Origin: Streptacidiphilus sp. ASG 303
GTDB taxonomy: Bacteria > Actinomycetota > Actinomycetes > Streptomycetales > Streptomycetaceae
DNA: 64,000 bases
Assembly (NCBI RefSeq): GCF_020991365.1
Contig: NZ_JAJLRA010000006.1
Coordinates: forward strand, 186,001-250,000
Direction: 5' to 3'
This document shows, in pieces, positions 8,197 to 16,373 of the stretch; the stretch's first letter is position 1; each line of letters opens with the position of its first letter. The position numbers and the translations under genes are program-made. Under the pieces are notes generated by a model that saw only the letters and a program-made list of their open reading frames with translations, made no database searches and had not been told where the DNA came from.

Positions 8197-9531
8197 TCAC
8201 CGCAGCAGCGGCAGCACCTCCGAGCCGAGCCGGGCGACGTTGTGCAGCGTCGCCGCCCGGTCCCCGGAGCCCTCGACGAGCAGGGCGAACCGCCGGATGC
8301 CGGTGCGCTCCGCGGTGGCCAGCATGCGGTCGGCGCACAGCCGGGGGGTGCCGACCGCATGGAGGTCGCACAGCAGCCGCGTGTACTCGTGCGGGTCGCG
8401 CATCCTCCGCTCCCGGCCGTCCACGGTGCGGTGCGCGCCCAGCCCGTACCGGAACCACTCCGGCATGGCCGCCAGCAGGGTGCCGCGGGCCTCGGAGGCG
8501 CTGTCGCCGACCTGCGCCACCCCGGCGGCCACGTGCTCCCGCTCGACCCGGGCGATCTGCTCCGGCGTGCGCCCCGCGTCCGCCGCGGCGGCCCGGTAGG
8601 CGGCCACCATCTCCGCCTTGTCGTCGTCGCCGGAGTGCATGCCGAGCAGCATCGGCAGCCCGCGTTCGGCCGCCAGCCGGACCGAGCCCCGCGAGGTGCA
8701 GGCGACCACCACCGGGGGCCCGCCGGCGGCGTGCGCCGCCTGCACGGGCACGGTCTGCAGCGGGTGCGGGCGGCCCGCCGGCCCCGGGGCGGGGGAGCCG
8801 GTCCGGCGGCCGGAGCCCGACCGCTGCCGGGGAAGGGCCGCCCGGACGGCGGGGCCCGGCCGGTACCGGACGCCGGACGGCAGGCCGCCCCCGACGAGGG
8901 GGGTCTCCGAGGCGCGCGGCACCACGGCCACCTCGGGGAAGGAGAACGCCGGCCCGTCCGCACCCACCCGGGAGCCGCGCAGCCACCGCAGCAGGAGGTC
9001 GAGCCGCTCGGGGAACTGCGACTCGAAGGCGTCGGCCCCGGAGCCGAAGACGGCCAGGTCCACCCAGGGCCCGCCGCGGCCCACCCCGAGGGTGAAGCGG
9101 CCCCCGGAGGTCAGGTGCAGCAGGGCCGCCTGCTCGCCGAGGGCCACCGGGTGCGCCGTGGACAGGACGCTGACCGCGGTGCCCACCCCGATCCGGCGGG
9201 TCCTGCCGAGCAGCAGCGCGGCCAGCGTCGCGGCGTCCGGGCACACCCCGTACGGCACGAAGTGGTGCTCGGCCAGCCACACGCTGTCCAGTCCGGCGTG
9301 CTCGGCGGCCACGGCGGCGCCCACCGTGCGCTCCAGCGCCTCCGCGTGCCGCTGGCCGGGGAACTGTGCGGAGAGCAGGAACGCGCCGACGCGGAGGGTG
9401 TCGGTGTGCGGGCCGCCGGCGCGGGCGGTGTCGGCGGCGCCCGGGTGCGCGGCGTCGGCACGTCCGGCGTCCCCGGGCGCTTGGGCCGCGGCCCCGGCGC
9501 TGACGGCGGTCGCGGTCGTGGTGTCGGTCAT
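8197..9531 (-). CDS. LLM class flavin-dependent oxidoreductase (luciferase-like monooxygenase)
   Basis: 444 residues. The bacterial luciferase-like TIM barrel is recognisable: HAEALERTVGAAVAAEHAGLDS and VWLAEHHFVPYGV near the N-terminus, then GRFTLGVGRGGPWVD and VVVACTSRGSVRLAAERGLP. Members oxidise substrates with reduced FMN or F420; the substrate cannot be read from sequence. An Arg/Pro-rich insertion of about 60 residues after the FSFPEVAVVPR segment is unusual and may be a loop. ATG 9531 is preceded by GGAGACCC. An inverted repeat sits at 9598-9610 in its upstream region. It is monocistronic. Confidence 0.87.
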   Translation of the reverse strand: MTDTTTATAVSAGAAAQAPGDAGRADAAHPGAADTARAGGPHTDTLRVGAFLLSAQFPGQRHAEALERTVGAAVAAEHAGLDSVWLAEHHFVPYGVCPDAATLAALLLGRTRRIGVGTAVSVLSTAHPVALGEQAALLHLTSGGRFTLGVGRGGPWVDLAVFGSGADAFESQFPERLDLLLRWLRGSRVGADGPAFSFPEVAVVPRASETPLVGGGLPSGVRYRPGPAVRAALPRQRSGSGRRTGSPAPGPAGRPHPLQTVPVQAAHAAGGPPVVVACTSRGSVRLAAERGLPMLLGMHSGDDDKAEMVAAYRAAAADAGRTPEQIARVEREHVAAGVAQVGDSASEARGTLLAAMPEWFRYGLGAHRTVDGRERRMRDPHEYTRLLCDLHAVGTPRLCADRMLATAERTGIRRFALLVEGSGDRAATLHNVARLGSEVLPLLR

Positions 9532-9597
9532 CGGGTCTCCCTCGGTCGTGCAGGGTCCGCGGCCCCGCCTTGTCCCCTCGTGAGTAACCCATGTCAT

Positions 9598-9610
9598 GTG
9601 CCAATGGCAC
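9598..9610. promoter_or_regulatory. Inverted repeat upstream of the LLM oxidoreductase
   Basis: GTGCC-aat-GGCAC is a 5-bp inverted repeat 67-79 nt upstream of the monooxygenase start, in an AT-richer stretch of a divergent region. A regulator-binding role is inference. Confidence 0.35.
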
Positions 9611-9810
9611 GCCGATTGGCGGAACTGCCGGAAGAAGGGATGCATATCGCCGGATTCGCTGACATCCGGGCAGCTTGCCTGCTATAGGGCTGCCGCGACC
9701 CCCTACCCTTGAGGGCGAGGGCGCGCCGCCGTCCGTGCCTCCGCCCCAGCCCCCCCGCGGACAACAGGTCCGGGAGGGACCGCCCCAGGGAACCACGGAA
9801 GGGAACCGCC

Positions 9811-10134
9811 GTGTCGCCGCGCCGCAACCGCCCCCGATCCACCGACGACGGGTCCCGGGAGCCGGCGGCGCCCGCCGGGAGCTCGCTGCTCCAGCGCACC
9901 GAGCCCTACCGCGGCGAGGACTGGGTGGTGCGGACCGTCGCCGGGGCCGCGGACCGCCGCTACCGCTGCCCCGGCTGCGACCAGGAGATCCCGCCCCGCG
10001 TCGGGCACGTCGTCGCCTGGCCCCTGCACGGCGCCGGCGTCGAGGACCGGCGGCACTGGCACCGCGCGTGCTGGAACGCCCGCGAGCGGCGCACCACCGC
10101 CGTCCTGCGCGGCCGCGGGGCGCCCCGGTACTGA
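9811..10134 (+). CDS. Small Cys/His zinc-finger-like protein
   Basis: 107 residues. The basic N-terminus (SPRRNRPRS) is followed by a disordered acidic stretch and then YRCPGCDQEIPPRVGHVVAWP and RRHWHRACWNARERR. The C-x2-C ... H ... H-x3-C spacing looks like a small zinc-binding or HNH-like treble-clef domain. It matches, from memory, a Streptomyces family around SCO5391 usually labelled ATP/GTP-binding; I see no P-loop, so that label looks unfounded. GTG 9811 is preceded by GGAAGGGAA. Possible nucleic-acid binding is inference. Confidence 0.75.
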   Translation: MSPRRNRPRSTDDGSREPAAPAGSSLLQRTEPYRGEDWVVRTVAGAADRRYRCPGCDQEIPPRVGHVVAWPLHGAGVEDRRHWHRACWNARERRTTAVLRGRGAPRY

Positions 10135-10154
10135 CCGGGGTCCCGCCGGGCCGT

Positions 10155-10221
10155 GGACACCTGCCGGGCACGGCCGGACACCCGCCGGGCACTCCGCCGG
10201 ACACCTGCCCGGCGCCCCGCC
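10155..10221. repeat. Three 21-23-nt tandem repeats in a convergent gap
   Basis: Units start at 10155, 10176 and 10199 and share the core ggacacctgccgggc. They fill the space between the Cys/His protein and the ABC permease stop codons. Confidence 0.6.
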
Positions 10222-10232
10222 GCGCCCTCCGG

Positions 10233-11108
10233 TCAGACGTCCCGCCGGACGGCCGCCGCGTACGCGCCCGCCAGCAGCACCGCGGTGAGGCCCGCCAGCG
10301 TCGCCAGCAGCCGCCAGCAGCCGGTGTCCGGGTCGAGACCGCTGCCGAAGAGCGACGCCGAGGTCGCGACCGCCGAGTGCCTGAGCAGGTAGGGGCCCAG
10401 CCGCTCGCCCGCGAAGAGCCCCAGCACGACCGGCAGCAGCACGAAGCCGATCATCGCCGCGATCGCTCCCGCGCCGTGCCGCAGCAGGGTGCCCACCGCC
10501 AGCGACATCAGGGCGACCACCGTCAGGTACAGGCCGCCGCCCGCCACCGCGTCCAGCAGCCGCCCCGCCGGCTGGGGCCCGGCCCCGGGGCCGAGCACGA
10601 GGACCGCCAGCGCGGCGAAGAGCCCGACCGAGGCGGTGCCGGCCACGAGGACCAGGCCGGCGAGGACCGCGGCCTTGGCGGTGAGCACCCGGGTCCGCCG
10701 GGGGCAGACGACCAGCGTCGTGCGGATCATGCCGCTGCCGTACTCGGAGGTGACGGTGAGCACCCCGAGGACGATCACGGCGATCTGCCCGACGAGGAAG
10801 CCGCCCAGGCCCAGGCCCAGGATGTTGTCGCCCGGCCGGGTGCTCCCCCTCGACCAGGCGACCGCCGCCCCGCCGATGCCGACGACGGCGCCGACCGCGA
10901 CGGCCAGCGTCCACACCGTCGACGGGACGCTGCGGATCTTCGTCCACTCCGAGGCCAGCGCGTGGCGCAGGCCGGGCTCCTGCACGGGGGACTCCGGCAG
11001 GGGGCGCCCGTACGGGCCGTCCCCGTGCGCGGCGTCCCCGGACGGGCCGTCCCCGTACGCGGCGTCCGCCCGGGGACCGCCGGCGGGGGAGGGGGTGGGG
11101 TGCGCCAC
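10233..11108 (-). CDS. ABC transporter permease (exporter, module 2)
   Basis: 291 residues, GTG start at 11108, 3 nt after the ATPase gene stop. About the first 50 residues are Gly/Asp/Pro-rich with repeated AAYGDGPSGD-type segments. Then comes LASEWTKIRSVPSTVWTL, the amphipathic entry seen in ABC-2 type permeases, and about six hydrophobic helices. TVTSEYGSGMIRTTL is a conserved cytoplasmic motif of the ABC-2 group. It is paralogous to the permease at 12375. The cargo is unknown. Confidence 0.85.
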   Translation of the reverse strand: MAHPTPSPAGGPRADAAYGDGPSGDAAHGDGPYGRPLPESPVQEPGLRHALASEWTKIRSVPSTVWTLAVAVGAVVGIGGAAVAWSRGSTRPGDNILGLGLGGFLVGQIAVIVLGVLTVTSEYGSGMIRTTLVVCPRRTRVLTAKAAVLAGLVLVAGTASVGLFAALAVLVLGPGAGPQPAGRLLDAVAGGGLYLTVVALMSLAVGTLLRHGAGAIAAMIGFVLLPVVLGLFAGERLGPYLLRHSAVATSASLFGSGLDPDTGCWRLLATLAGLTAVLLAGAYAAAVRRDV

Positions 11109-11111
11109 GGC

Positions 11112-12158
11112 TCAGGCCTCGCTCTCGCGCCCGCCCGCGGCGGCCGCGGCGGTGTCGTACGGGTGGGGGACGGCGCCCGGGGCGTGCCCGGGGGCCGCGG
11201 GCGGCCAGGGGCCCGGCGCCGCGGGCCCGCCGGCCGCCGGCGCGGCCGAGCGGTACTCGACGGCCCCCTGGGTCAGGCGCATGTACGCCTCCTCCAGCGA
11301 CGCGTGGTGCGGCGCCAGTTCGTGCAGCCGCACCCCGTGCCCGTGCGCCAGGTCGCTGATGCGCGCCGCCGTCAGCCCGGTCACCCGCAGCGCGCCGTCG
11401 GGCTCCGGCTCGGCGTGCGCACCCGCCCGGACGAGGACGCCGGCCAGCCTGGCGCGCTGCTCCCCGGCCCCGTCGGGCGTGCGGACCCGCACGAAGCCCG
11501 CGGAGTGGCGCTCGACGAACTCGCGCACGCTCGTGTCGGCGAGCAGCCGCCCCCGGCCGATGACGACCAGGTGGTCGGCGGTGAGGGCCATCTCGCTCAT
11601 CAGGTGGGAGGAGACGAGGACGGTGCGGCCCTCGGCGGCCAGGCCCCTCATCAGGGTGCGCACCCAGTGGATGCCCTCCGGGTCCAGCCCGTTGACCGGT
11701 TCGTCGAGGAGCAGCACCTCCGGGTCGCCCAGCAGGGCGGCGGCGATGCCGAGGCGCTGGCCCATGCCGAGCGAGAAGCCGCCGCAGCGCCGGCCCGCGA
11801 CCTCCGACAGGCCCACCAGCGCCAGCACCTCGTCCACCCGCCGTGCGCCGATGCCCGCCAGCTGCGCCAGGCACAGCAGGTGATTGCGGGCGCTCCGGCC
11901 GCCGTGGACGGCCCTGGCGTCCAGCAGGGCGCCCACCGTGCGGGCCGCGTTCGGCAGCTCCCGGTAGGGGACGCCGCCGACGGTGACCGTCCCCGACGTG
12001 GGCGCCTCCAGGCCGACGGCCATCCGCATGGTGGTCGACTTGCCCGAGCCGTTGGGGCCCAGGAAGCCGGTGACGACGCCGGGGCGCACCCGGAAGGTGA
12101 GCCCGTCGACGGCGGTCCTGGGACCGTAGCGCTTGGTGAGGCCGTGTGCCTCGATCAT
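11112..12158 (-). CDS. ABC transporter ATP-binding protein (module 2)
   Basis: 348 residues. Walker A GPNGSGKST (about residue 39), signature GGFSLGMGQRLG, and Walker B VLLLDEPVNGLDPEG, with the downstream switch His in VLVSSHLMSEM. These place it in the drug-exporter-like ABC-2 ATPases. The C-terminal 60 residues are Pro/Ala/Gly-rich. It is translationally coupled to the permease at 10233. The signature and Walker B regions are very close at DNA level to those of the paralogue at 13147, indicating tandem duplication. Confidence 0.93.
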   Translation of the reverse strand: MIEAHGLTKRYGPRTAVDGLTFRVRPGVVTGFLGPNGSGKSTTMRMAVGLEAPTSGTVTVGGVPYRELPNAARTVGALLDARAVHGGRSARNHLLCLAQLAGIGARRVDEVLALVGLSEVAGRRCGGFSLGMGQRLGIAAALLGDPEVLLLDEPVNGLDPEGIHWVRTLMRGLAAEGRTVLVSSHLMSEMALTADHLVVIGRGRLLADTSVREFVERHSAGFVRVRTPDGAGEQRARLAGVLVRAGAHAEPEPDGALRVTGLTAARISDLAHGHGVRLHELAPHHASLEEAYMRLTQGAVEYRSAAPAAGGPAAPGPWPPAAPGHAPGAVPHPYDTAAAAAGGRESEA

Positions 12159-12374
12159 CCGGTGCGTCCTCGGTCGTCTCGGTGGGCGGGCGGCCCCGTC
12201 CGGCGCGGCGGCCCCGGCGGGTGCCGGACGGGCACAGCCCATCACACCGGCCGGGTCCCGCGCAGCCCGCCGGCCGGTTCCGTGTCCCGCCGTTGCACGG
12301 TCATGACCTGCCCCGGCCCGCCGTGCCCCCGGGCCTGCCGGCCCCGCCCGCGGCGGACCCGGCCGCTCCGCCGC

Positions 12375-13145
12375 TCAGGCGTCCCTGCGCCGCAGCACCA
12401 GCCAGCCGCCGAGCAGGGCCGCCGCCGTCCACAGCGCGCAGATCCCCAGCCCCGTCCACGGCCCGTAGGGGGCGTCCGGCTGCTGGAGCACCGAGGTGAC
12501 GCGGGAGCCCGCCGTGTCGGGGAAGTACCGCGCCACCGTCTTCACCTTGGGCACGTTCGACAGGATCGGCGACACCAGGAAGAAGAACGGCATCAGCACG
12601 CCCAGCGCCAGCGTCTGGTTGCGCAGCATCGCCGTCACGCCCACCGAGAAGAGGCAGATCAGCGCCATGTAGAGCGCCGCGCCGACCACCGCCCGCAGCA
12701 CGTGCGGCGCGTCCAGCGAGGTGCGGTGCGGGCCCAGCAGCGCCTGGCCGAGCAGGAACGAGCTGAAGCTCGTCAGCGCCGCCACCGCCAGCACCAGGGC
12801 CAGCACGACGGCGGTCTTCCCCGCCAGCAGCGCCCCCCGCCGCGGCACGGCCGCCAGCGACACCCGGATCATGCCGCTGCTGTACTCGTTGCCGACCGCC
12901 AGCACGCCGAAGACGATCACCGCCAGCTGGCCCAGGAACACCCCCGCGAAGCTGGTCGACGTCGGGTCGAAGACGGCGTTCCGGCCGTTGCGGGTGGCCT
13001 CGGTGAAGTTGGCGTTGGTCAGGGCGCAGACGACCGCGGAGAGGCCGACCGTCACCACGAAGGCGGCGGCCAGCGTCACGGTGGTGGACCGCACGGTGCG
13101 GATCTTGGTCCACTCGGAGAGCAGGACCGGTCCGGGTGCCGCCAT
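12375..13145 (-). CDS. ABC transporter permease (exporter, module 1)
   Basis: 256 residues, about six membrane helices. It starts LLSEWTKIRTVRSTTVTLAA and has AVGNEYSSGMIRVSLAAVP, the ABC-2 permease motif also found in its paralogue. ATG 13145 is 1 nt beyond the stop codon of the upstream ATPase gene, so the pair is coupled (TGACATG). It lacks the long N-terminal tail of the other permease. Export substrate unknown. Confidence 0.87.
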   Translation of the reverse strand: MAAPGPVLLSEWTKIRTVRSTTVTLAAAFVVTVGLSAVVCALTNANFTEATRNGRNAVFDPTSTSFAGVFLGQLAVIVFGVLAVGNEYSSGMIRVSLAAVPRRGALLAGKTAVVLALVLAVAALTSFSSFLLGQALLGPHRTSLDAPHVLRAVVGAALYMALICLFSVGVTAMLRNQTLALGVLMPFFFLVSPILSNVPKVKTVARYFPDTAGSRVTSVLQQPDAPYGPWTGLGICALWTAAALLGGWLVLRRRDA

Positions 13146-13146
13146 G

Positions 13147-14199
13147 TCAGGACTCCTCCGTCTTCCGCCGGCCGCGCCGCCCGCCGCCGGACCGCTGCCC
13201 CCAGTCCGCGCCCCAGCCCGCGGACCCGCCGGCCGCGGACCCCTCGGCCGTGGACCCGCCGGGCGCCGGCGGCCCGGCCGCCGCGGTCCCGGACCCGCCG
13301 CCCGCCTGGTACTCCACCGACTCGGCGGTCATCCGCATGAACGCCTCCTCCAGCGACGCCCGCTGCGGGCTCAGCTCGTGCAGCACGACGCCCGCCGCCG
13401 CCGCCAGCTCGCCGATCTTCGCCGCGTCGCCGCCCGCCACCTCGTACGCGCCGTCCCCCACCGGCTCCGCCGTGACCGCCGCACCGGCGAGGGCGTCCAG
13501 CAGCGCCTCGGGCTGCGGCGTGCGGATCCGCACGGCGGAGCGCGAGTTGCGGTCGATGAACTCCGTCATCGGCAGGTCGGCCAGCAGCCGGCCCCGCCCG
13601 ATGACGACCAGGTGGTCGGCGGTGAGCGCCATCTCGCTCATCAGGTGGGAGGAGACGAAGACGGTGCGGCCCTCGGCGGCCAGCCGCTTCATCAGGTTGC
13701 GGACCCAGAGGATCCCCTCCGGGTCCAGCCCGTTGACCGGCTCGTCGAACATGAGGATCCGCGGGTCGCCCAGCAGGGCGGCGGCGATGCCGAGACGCTG
13801 CCCCATGCCCAGCGAGAACCCGCCCGACCGCTTGTCCGCCACCTCCGACAGGCCCACCAGCGCCAGCACCTCGTCGACCCGGCGGACGGGGACGCGGTTG
13901 CTCTGCGCCAGCCACAGCAGGTGGTTGCGGGCGCTGCGCCCGGGGTGGAGCGCCTTCGCCTCCAGCAGCGCCCCGATGTACTTCACCGGCTCGCGCAGCT
14001 GCGCGTAGTGCCTGCCGTCGATGAGGACCCGGCCTGAGGTCGGCCGGTCCAGGTCGAGGATCATGCGCATCGTCGTGGACTTGCCCGCGCCGTTGGGGCC
14101 GAGGAAGCCCGTCACCACGCCGGGCGGGATGGCGAAGCTCAGCCGGTCCACCGCCAGCTTGTCCCCGTAGCGCTTGGTCAGCTCGTGCAGCTCGATCAT
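13147..14199 (-). CDS. ABC transporter ATP-binding protein (module 1)
   Basis: 350 residues. Walker A GPNGAGKST, signature SGGFSLGMGQRLG, Walker B ILMFDEPVNGLDPEG and H-loop VFVSSHLMSEM are intact. The C-terminal region has LHELSPQRASLEEAFMRMT, the conserved end of this exporter subfamily, then a Gly/Ser/Ala-rich tail. It is first in a four-gene minus-strand run ending at 10233. Its product would energise the permease at 12375. A divergent alpha/beta hydrolase begins 77 bp away. Confidence 0.93.
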   Translation of the reverse strand: MIELHELTKRYGDKLAVDRLSFAIPPGVVTGFLGPNGAGKSTTMRMILDLDRPTSGRVLIDGRHYAQLREPVKYIGALLEAKALHPGRSARNHLLWLAQSNRVPVRRVDEVLALVGLSEVADKRSGGFSLGMGQRLGIAAALLGDPRILMFDEPVNGLDPEGILWVRNLMKRLAAEGRTVFVSSHLMSEMALTADHLVVIGRGRLLADLPMTEFIDRNSRSAVRIRTPQPEALLDALAGAAVTAEPVGDGAYEVAGGDAAKIGELAAAAGVVLHELSPQRASLEEAFMRMTAESVEYQAGGGSGTAAAGPPAPGGSTAEGSAAGGSAGWGADWGQRSGGGRRGRRKTEES

Positions 14200-14263
14200 C
14201 GGTGCTCGCTCCCTGACGGGCGTCGGCGGCCGTGGCACCCCACGCGCTGTCAGACTACGCCGC

Positions 14264-14269
14264 TACGGT
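14264..14269 (+). promoter_or_regulatory. -10 box TACGGT, leaderless hydrolase start
   Basis: TACGGT is followed by six G residues and ATG 14276. The poly-G could act as a weak ribosome-binding site, but spacing to the -10 box favours a leaderless mRNA. Confidence 0.55.
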
Positions 14270-14275
14270 GGGGGG

Positions 14276-15085
14276 ATGAGCGAACCGCAGCACGTCCGCG
14301 AGTCCGGCACCGGCACCCCGCTCGTGCTGCTGCACGCCTTCCCCCTGTCGTCCCGGATGTGGGAGCGCCAGCTCGCCGTACTGCCCGGCCCGGACGGCAC
14401 GGCGGCTCGGGTCCTCGCCCCCGACCTGCGCGGCTTCGGCGCCGCCCCGCAGGGCGGCGAGGAGCCCTCGCTGGACGTGCTCGCCGACGACGTCGCCCGG
14501 CTGCTGGACCGGTCCGGCGTCGGACGGGCGGTGGTCGGCGGCCTGTCCATGGGCGGGTACGTCGCCCTGGCCTTCGCCCGCCGCCACGGCGACCGGCTCG
14601 CCGGGCTGCTGCTCGCCGACACCAAGGCCGACCCCGACACCGGGGAGGCCCGGGCCAACCGGGAGCGGATCGCCCGCGCCGTCCTGGCCCGCGACAGCGT
14701 CCGGCTGCTGGTGGACGAGCAGCTCCCGCAGCCCCAGCTCTCCGCCACCACCGTCCGGGAGCGGCCGGAGGTCGTGGACCGGGTCCGCGCGCTGATGTCC
14801 GAGGCCGCGCCCGCGGCGGTCGCCTGGGCGCAGCGGGCGATGGCCGCCCGACCCGGCAGCCGCGACGTGCTGCCCGCGGTCTCCGTGCCGGCGCTGGTGG
14901 TGGTCGGCGAGGAGGACGCCATCACGCCCGTGGGCGACGCCCGGGCGATGGCCGGGGCCCTGCCCGACGCGGAGCTGCGGATCGTCCCCGGGGCGGGGCA
15001 CCTCACCCCGCTGGAGGCCCCCGACGCCTTCGACGACGCCGTGCGCGCGCTGCTGGCCCGCGTCACCGCGGCGGACCGCCCGTAG
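14276..15085 (+). CDS. Alpha/beta hydrolase
   Basis: 269 residues, one alpha/beta-hydrolase domain. The oxyanion region is LVLLHAFPLSSRMW, the nucleophile elbow is GGLSMGGYV (Ser in GLSMG), the acid is the Asp in VVGEEDAITP, and the His lies in GAGHLTPLE. All triad residues are present, so it should be active as an esterase, lactonase or similar; the substrate cannot be predicted. It is monocistronic, with a -10 box just before the ATG and a 17-bp perfect terminator hairpin downstream. Confidence 0.88.
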   Translation: MSEPQHVRESGTGTPLVLLHAFPLSSRMWERQLAVLPGPDGTAARVLAPDLRGFGAAPQGGEEPSLDVLADDVARLLDRSGVGRAVVGGLSMGGYVALAFARRHGDRLAGLLLADTKADPDTGEARANRERIARAVLARDSVRLLVDEQLPQPQLSATTVRERPEVVDRVRALMSEAAPAAVAWAQRAMAARPGSRDVLPAVSVPALVVVGEEDAITPVGDARAMAGALPDAELRIVPGAGHLTPLEAPDAFDDAVRALLARVTAADRP

Positions 15086-15120
15086 ACCCCGCAGACCCCC
15101 GTAGCCCTCCGCAGGCCGCG

Positions 15121-15171
15121 GCCCGTGGACCGCGCCCGTGGACCGCGCCCGTGGACCGCGCCCGCGGACCC
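15121..15171. repeat. 13-nt tandem repeat
   Basis: The unit gcccgtggaccgc occurs three times exactly (15121-15159) plus one degenerate copy, in the non-coding gap between the hydrolase and filP. Confidence 0.8.
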
Positions 15172-15281
15172 GGCCTGCGGCCCCCCGCGCCCCCGGCAGC
15201 CCCCTTCAGGCCCCGCCCGCGGAGGCGCCGCCCGTCCGGACCGCTCCCGCCCCCGCTCCGCCCCGCATCCTCCCCGGACGC

Positions 15282-15318
15282 AGGTGATCCCCGGCCGCGT
15301 GGCGGCCGGGGATCACCT
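15282..15318. terminator. 17-bp perfect hairpin between hydrolase and filP
   Basis: Arms 15282-15298 and 15302-15318 pair perfectly around a 3-nt loop. It sits between convergent genes and should stop transcription both ways. Confidence 0.85.
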
Positions 15319-15335
15319 CAGGAACCGACCCCGGG

Positions 15336-16268
15336 TCAGCGGCTCTGCTGCGCCGGGACGCTGCGGCCCAGGTCGTCGTCGCTGCTGCCGGCCGCGGCCA
15401 CCGCCGCACCGGTCAGCGTCGCCAGCATCTCGCGGACGTTGGTGAGCTGGGCGTTGATGGAGTCGCGGCGGTTGGTCAGCGCCGCCAGCTCACGCTCGGA
15501 CTCGCTGCGGATGCGGTCGGCCTTGGCGTTGGCGTCCGCCACGATGTCCTCGGACTGCCGCTGCGCGGTCTCCACCGTCTGGCGGGCCCGGCGCTCGGCG
15601 TCGGTCCGCAGCTTCTCCGCCTCCAGGCGGAGCTGCTCGGCGCGGTGCTCGATCTCCGCCAGCCGCTTCTCCGCCTTGGCCTGGCGGGCCGCCAGGTCGC
15701 GCTCGGACTGCTCGCGCCGCTTCGCCAGGTTGGTCTCGAAGTCGGCCGCGGCCTGGGCGGCCTTGGCGCGGGTCTCCTCGAAGAGGGCGTCCGCCTCCTC
15801 GCGCTTGTTCTGCGCGTCCTTGGTGGCCTCGGCCCGCAGCTGGGCGGCGTCGGAGTCGGCCTTGTCGACGATGCGCCGGCCCTCCTCCTCGGCCTTCGCC
15901 TTGCGGTCCTTCGCGTAGGCCTCGGCCTCCGAGCGGACCTGCTGCGCCGCGGCCTCGGCCAGCTCGCGGTGCTGCTCGGCGGCCCGGTGCGCCTCGTCCC
16001 GCAGGTCCTTGGCCTCCTCCTCGGCCAGCCGCAGGATCTTCTCCACGCGCGCGCCGAGGCCGGCGTACGAGGGCTCGGCGTCGGTGACGGCCGCCTGCGC
16101 GTTCTGCGTCTCGAGGTGCAGCTCCTCGATGCGCTTCTCCAGGGCCGTGATGCGCGAGAGGGCACTGTCCCGGTCGCTGACCAGCTTGGTGATGCGCTCG
16201 TCGACCTGGGCGCGCTCGTACCCGCGGCGCACGACGTCGAAGCCGTGCGGAGAGTGAGTGTCGCTCAT
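15336..16268 (-). CDS. filP: FilP, intermediate-filament-like coiled-coil protein
   Basis: 310 residues, the same length I recall for S. coelicolor FilP. Nearly the whole protein is Ala/Glu/Arg/Lys-rich heptad coiled coil, with segments such as EEAKDLRDEAHRAAEQHREL. The N-terminus FDVVRRGYERAQVDERITKL resembles the DivIVA lipid-binding/entry region. FilP forms cytoskeletal filaments near hyphal tips, giving cells rigidity, and interacts with Scy and DivIVA. Older annotation calls it a cellulose-binding protein. ATG 16268 is preceded by an AGGAA-type ribosome-binding site. It lies 105 bp downstream of scy in the same direction. Confidence 0.93.
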   Translation of the reverse strand: MSDTHSPHGFDVVRRGYERAQVDERITKLVSDRDSALSRITALEKRIEELHLETQNAQAAVTDAEPSYAGLGARVEKILRLAEEEAKDLRDEAHRAAEQHRELAEAAAQQVRSEAEAYAKDRKAKAEEEGRRIVDKADSDAAQLRAEATKDAQNKREEADALFEETRAKAAQAAADFETNLAKRREQSERDLAARQAKAEKRLAEIEHRAEQLRLEAEKLRTDAERRARQTVETAQRQSEDIVADANAKADRIRSESERELAALTNRRDSINAQLTNVREMLATLTGAAVAAAGSSDDDLGRSVPAQQSR

Positions 16269-16373
16269 GGGGATGGGGTTCCTGTCGTAAGACCGGTGAG
16301 GTGATAGGGGGAATCCTGGCACGAATCCGGAGTGTCATCGAGCGGAAGCCGGGGGTTGGTGCACAATGTCCGC

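Noticed and set aside
9675-13340. A 1221-codon plus-strand open frame across the ABC genes
   Set aside because: Low-complexity Arg/His/Ala product opposite well-supported ABC transporter genes; composition artefact.
15121-15171. CRISPR-like array
   Set aside because: The units are contiguous 13-mers without spacers; a simple tandem repeat.
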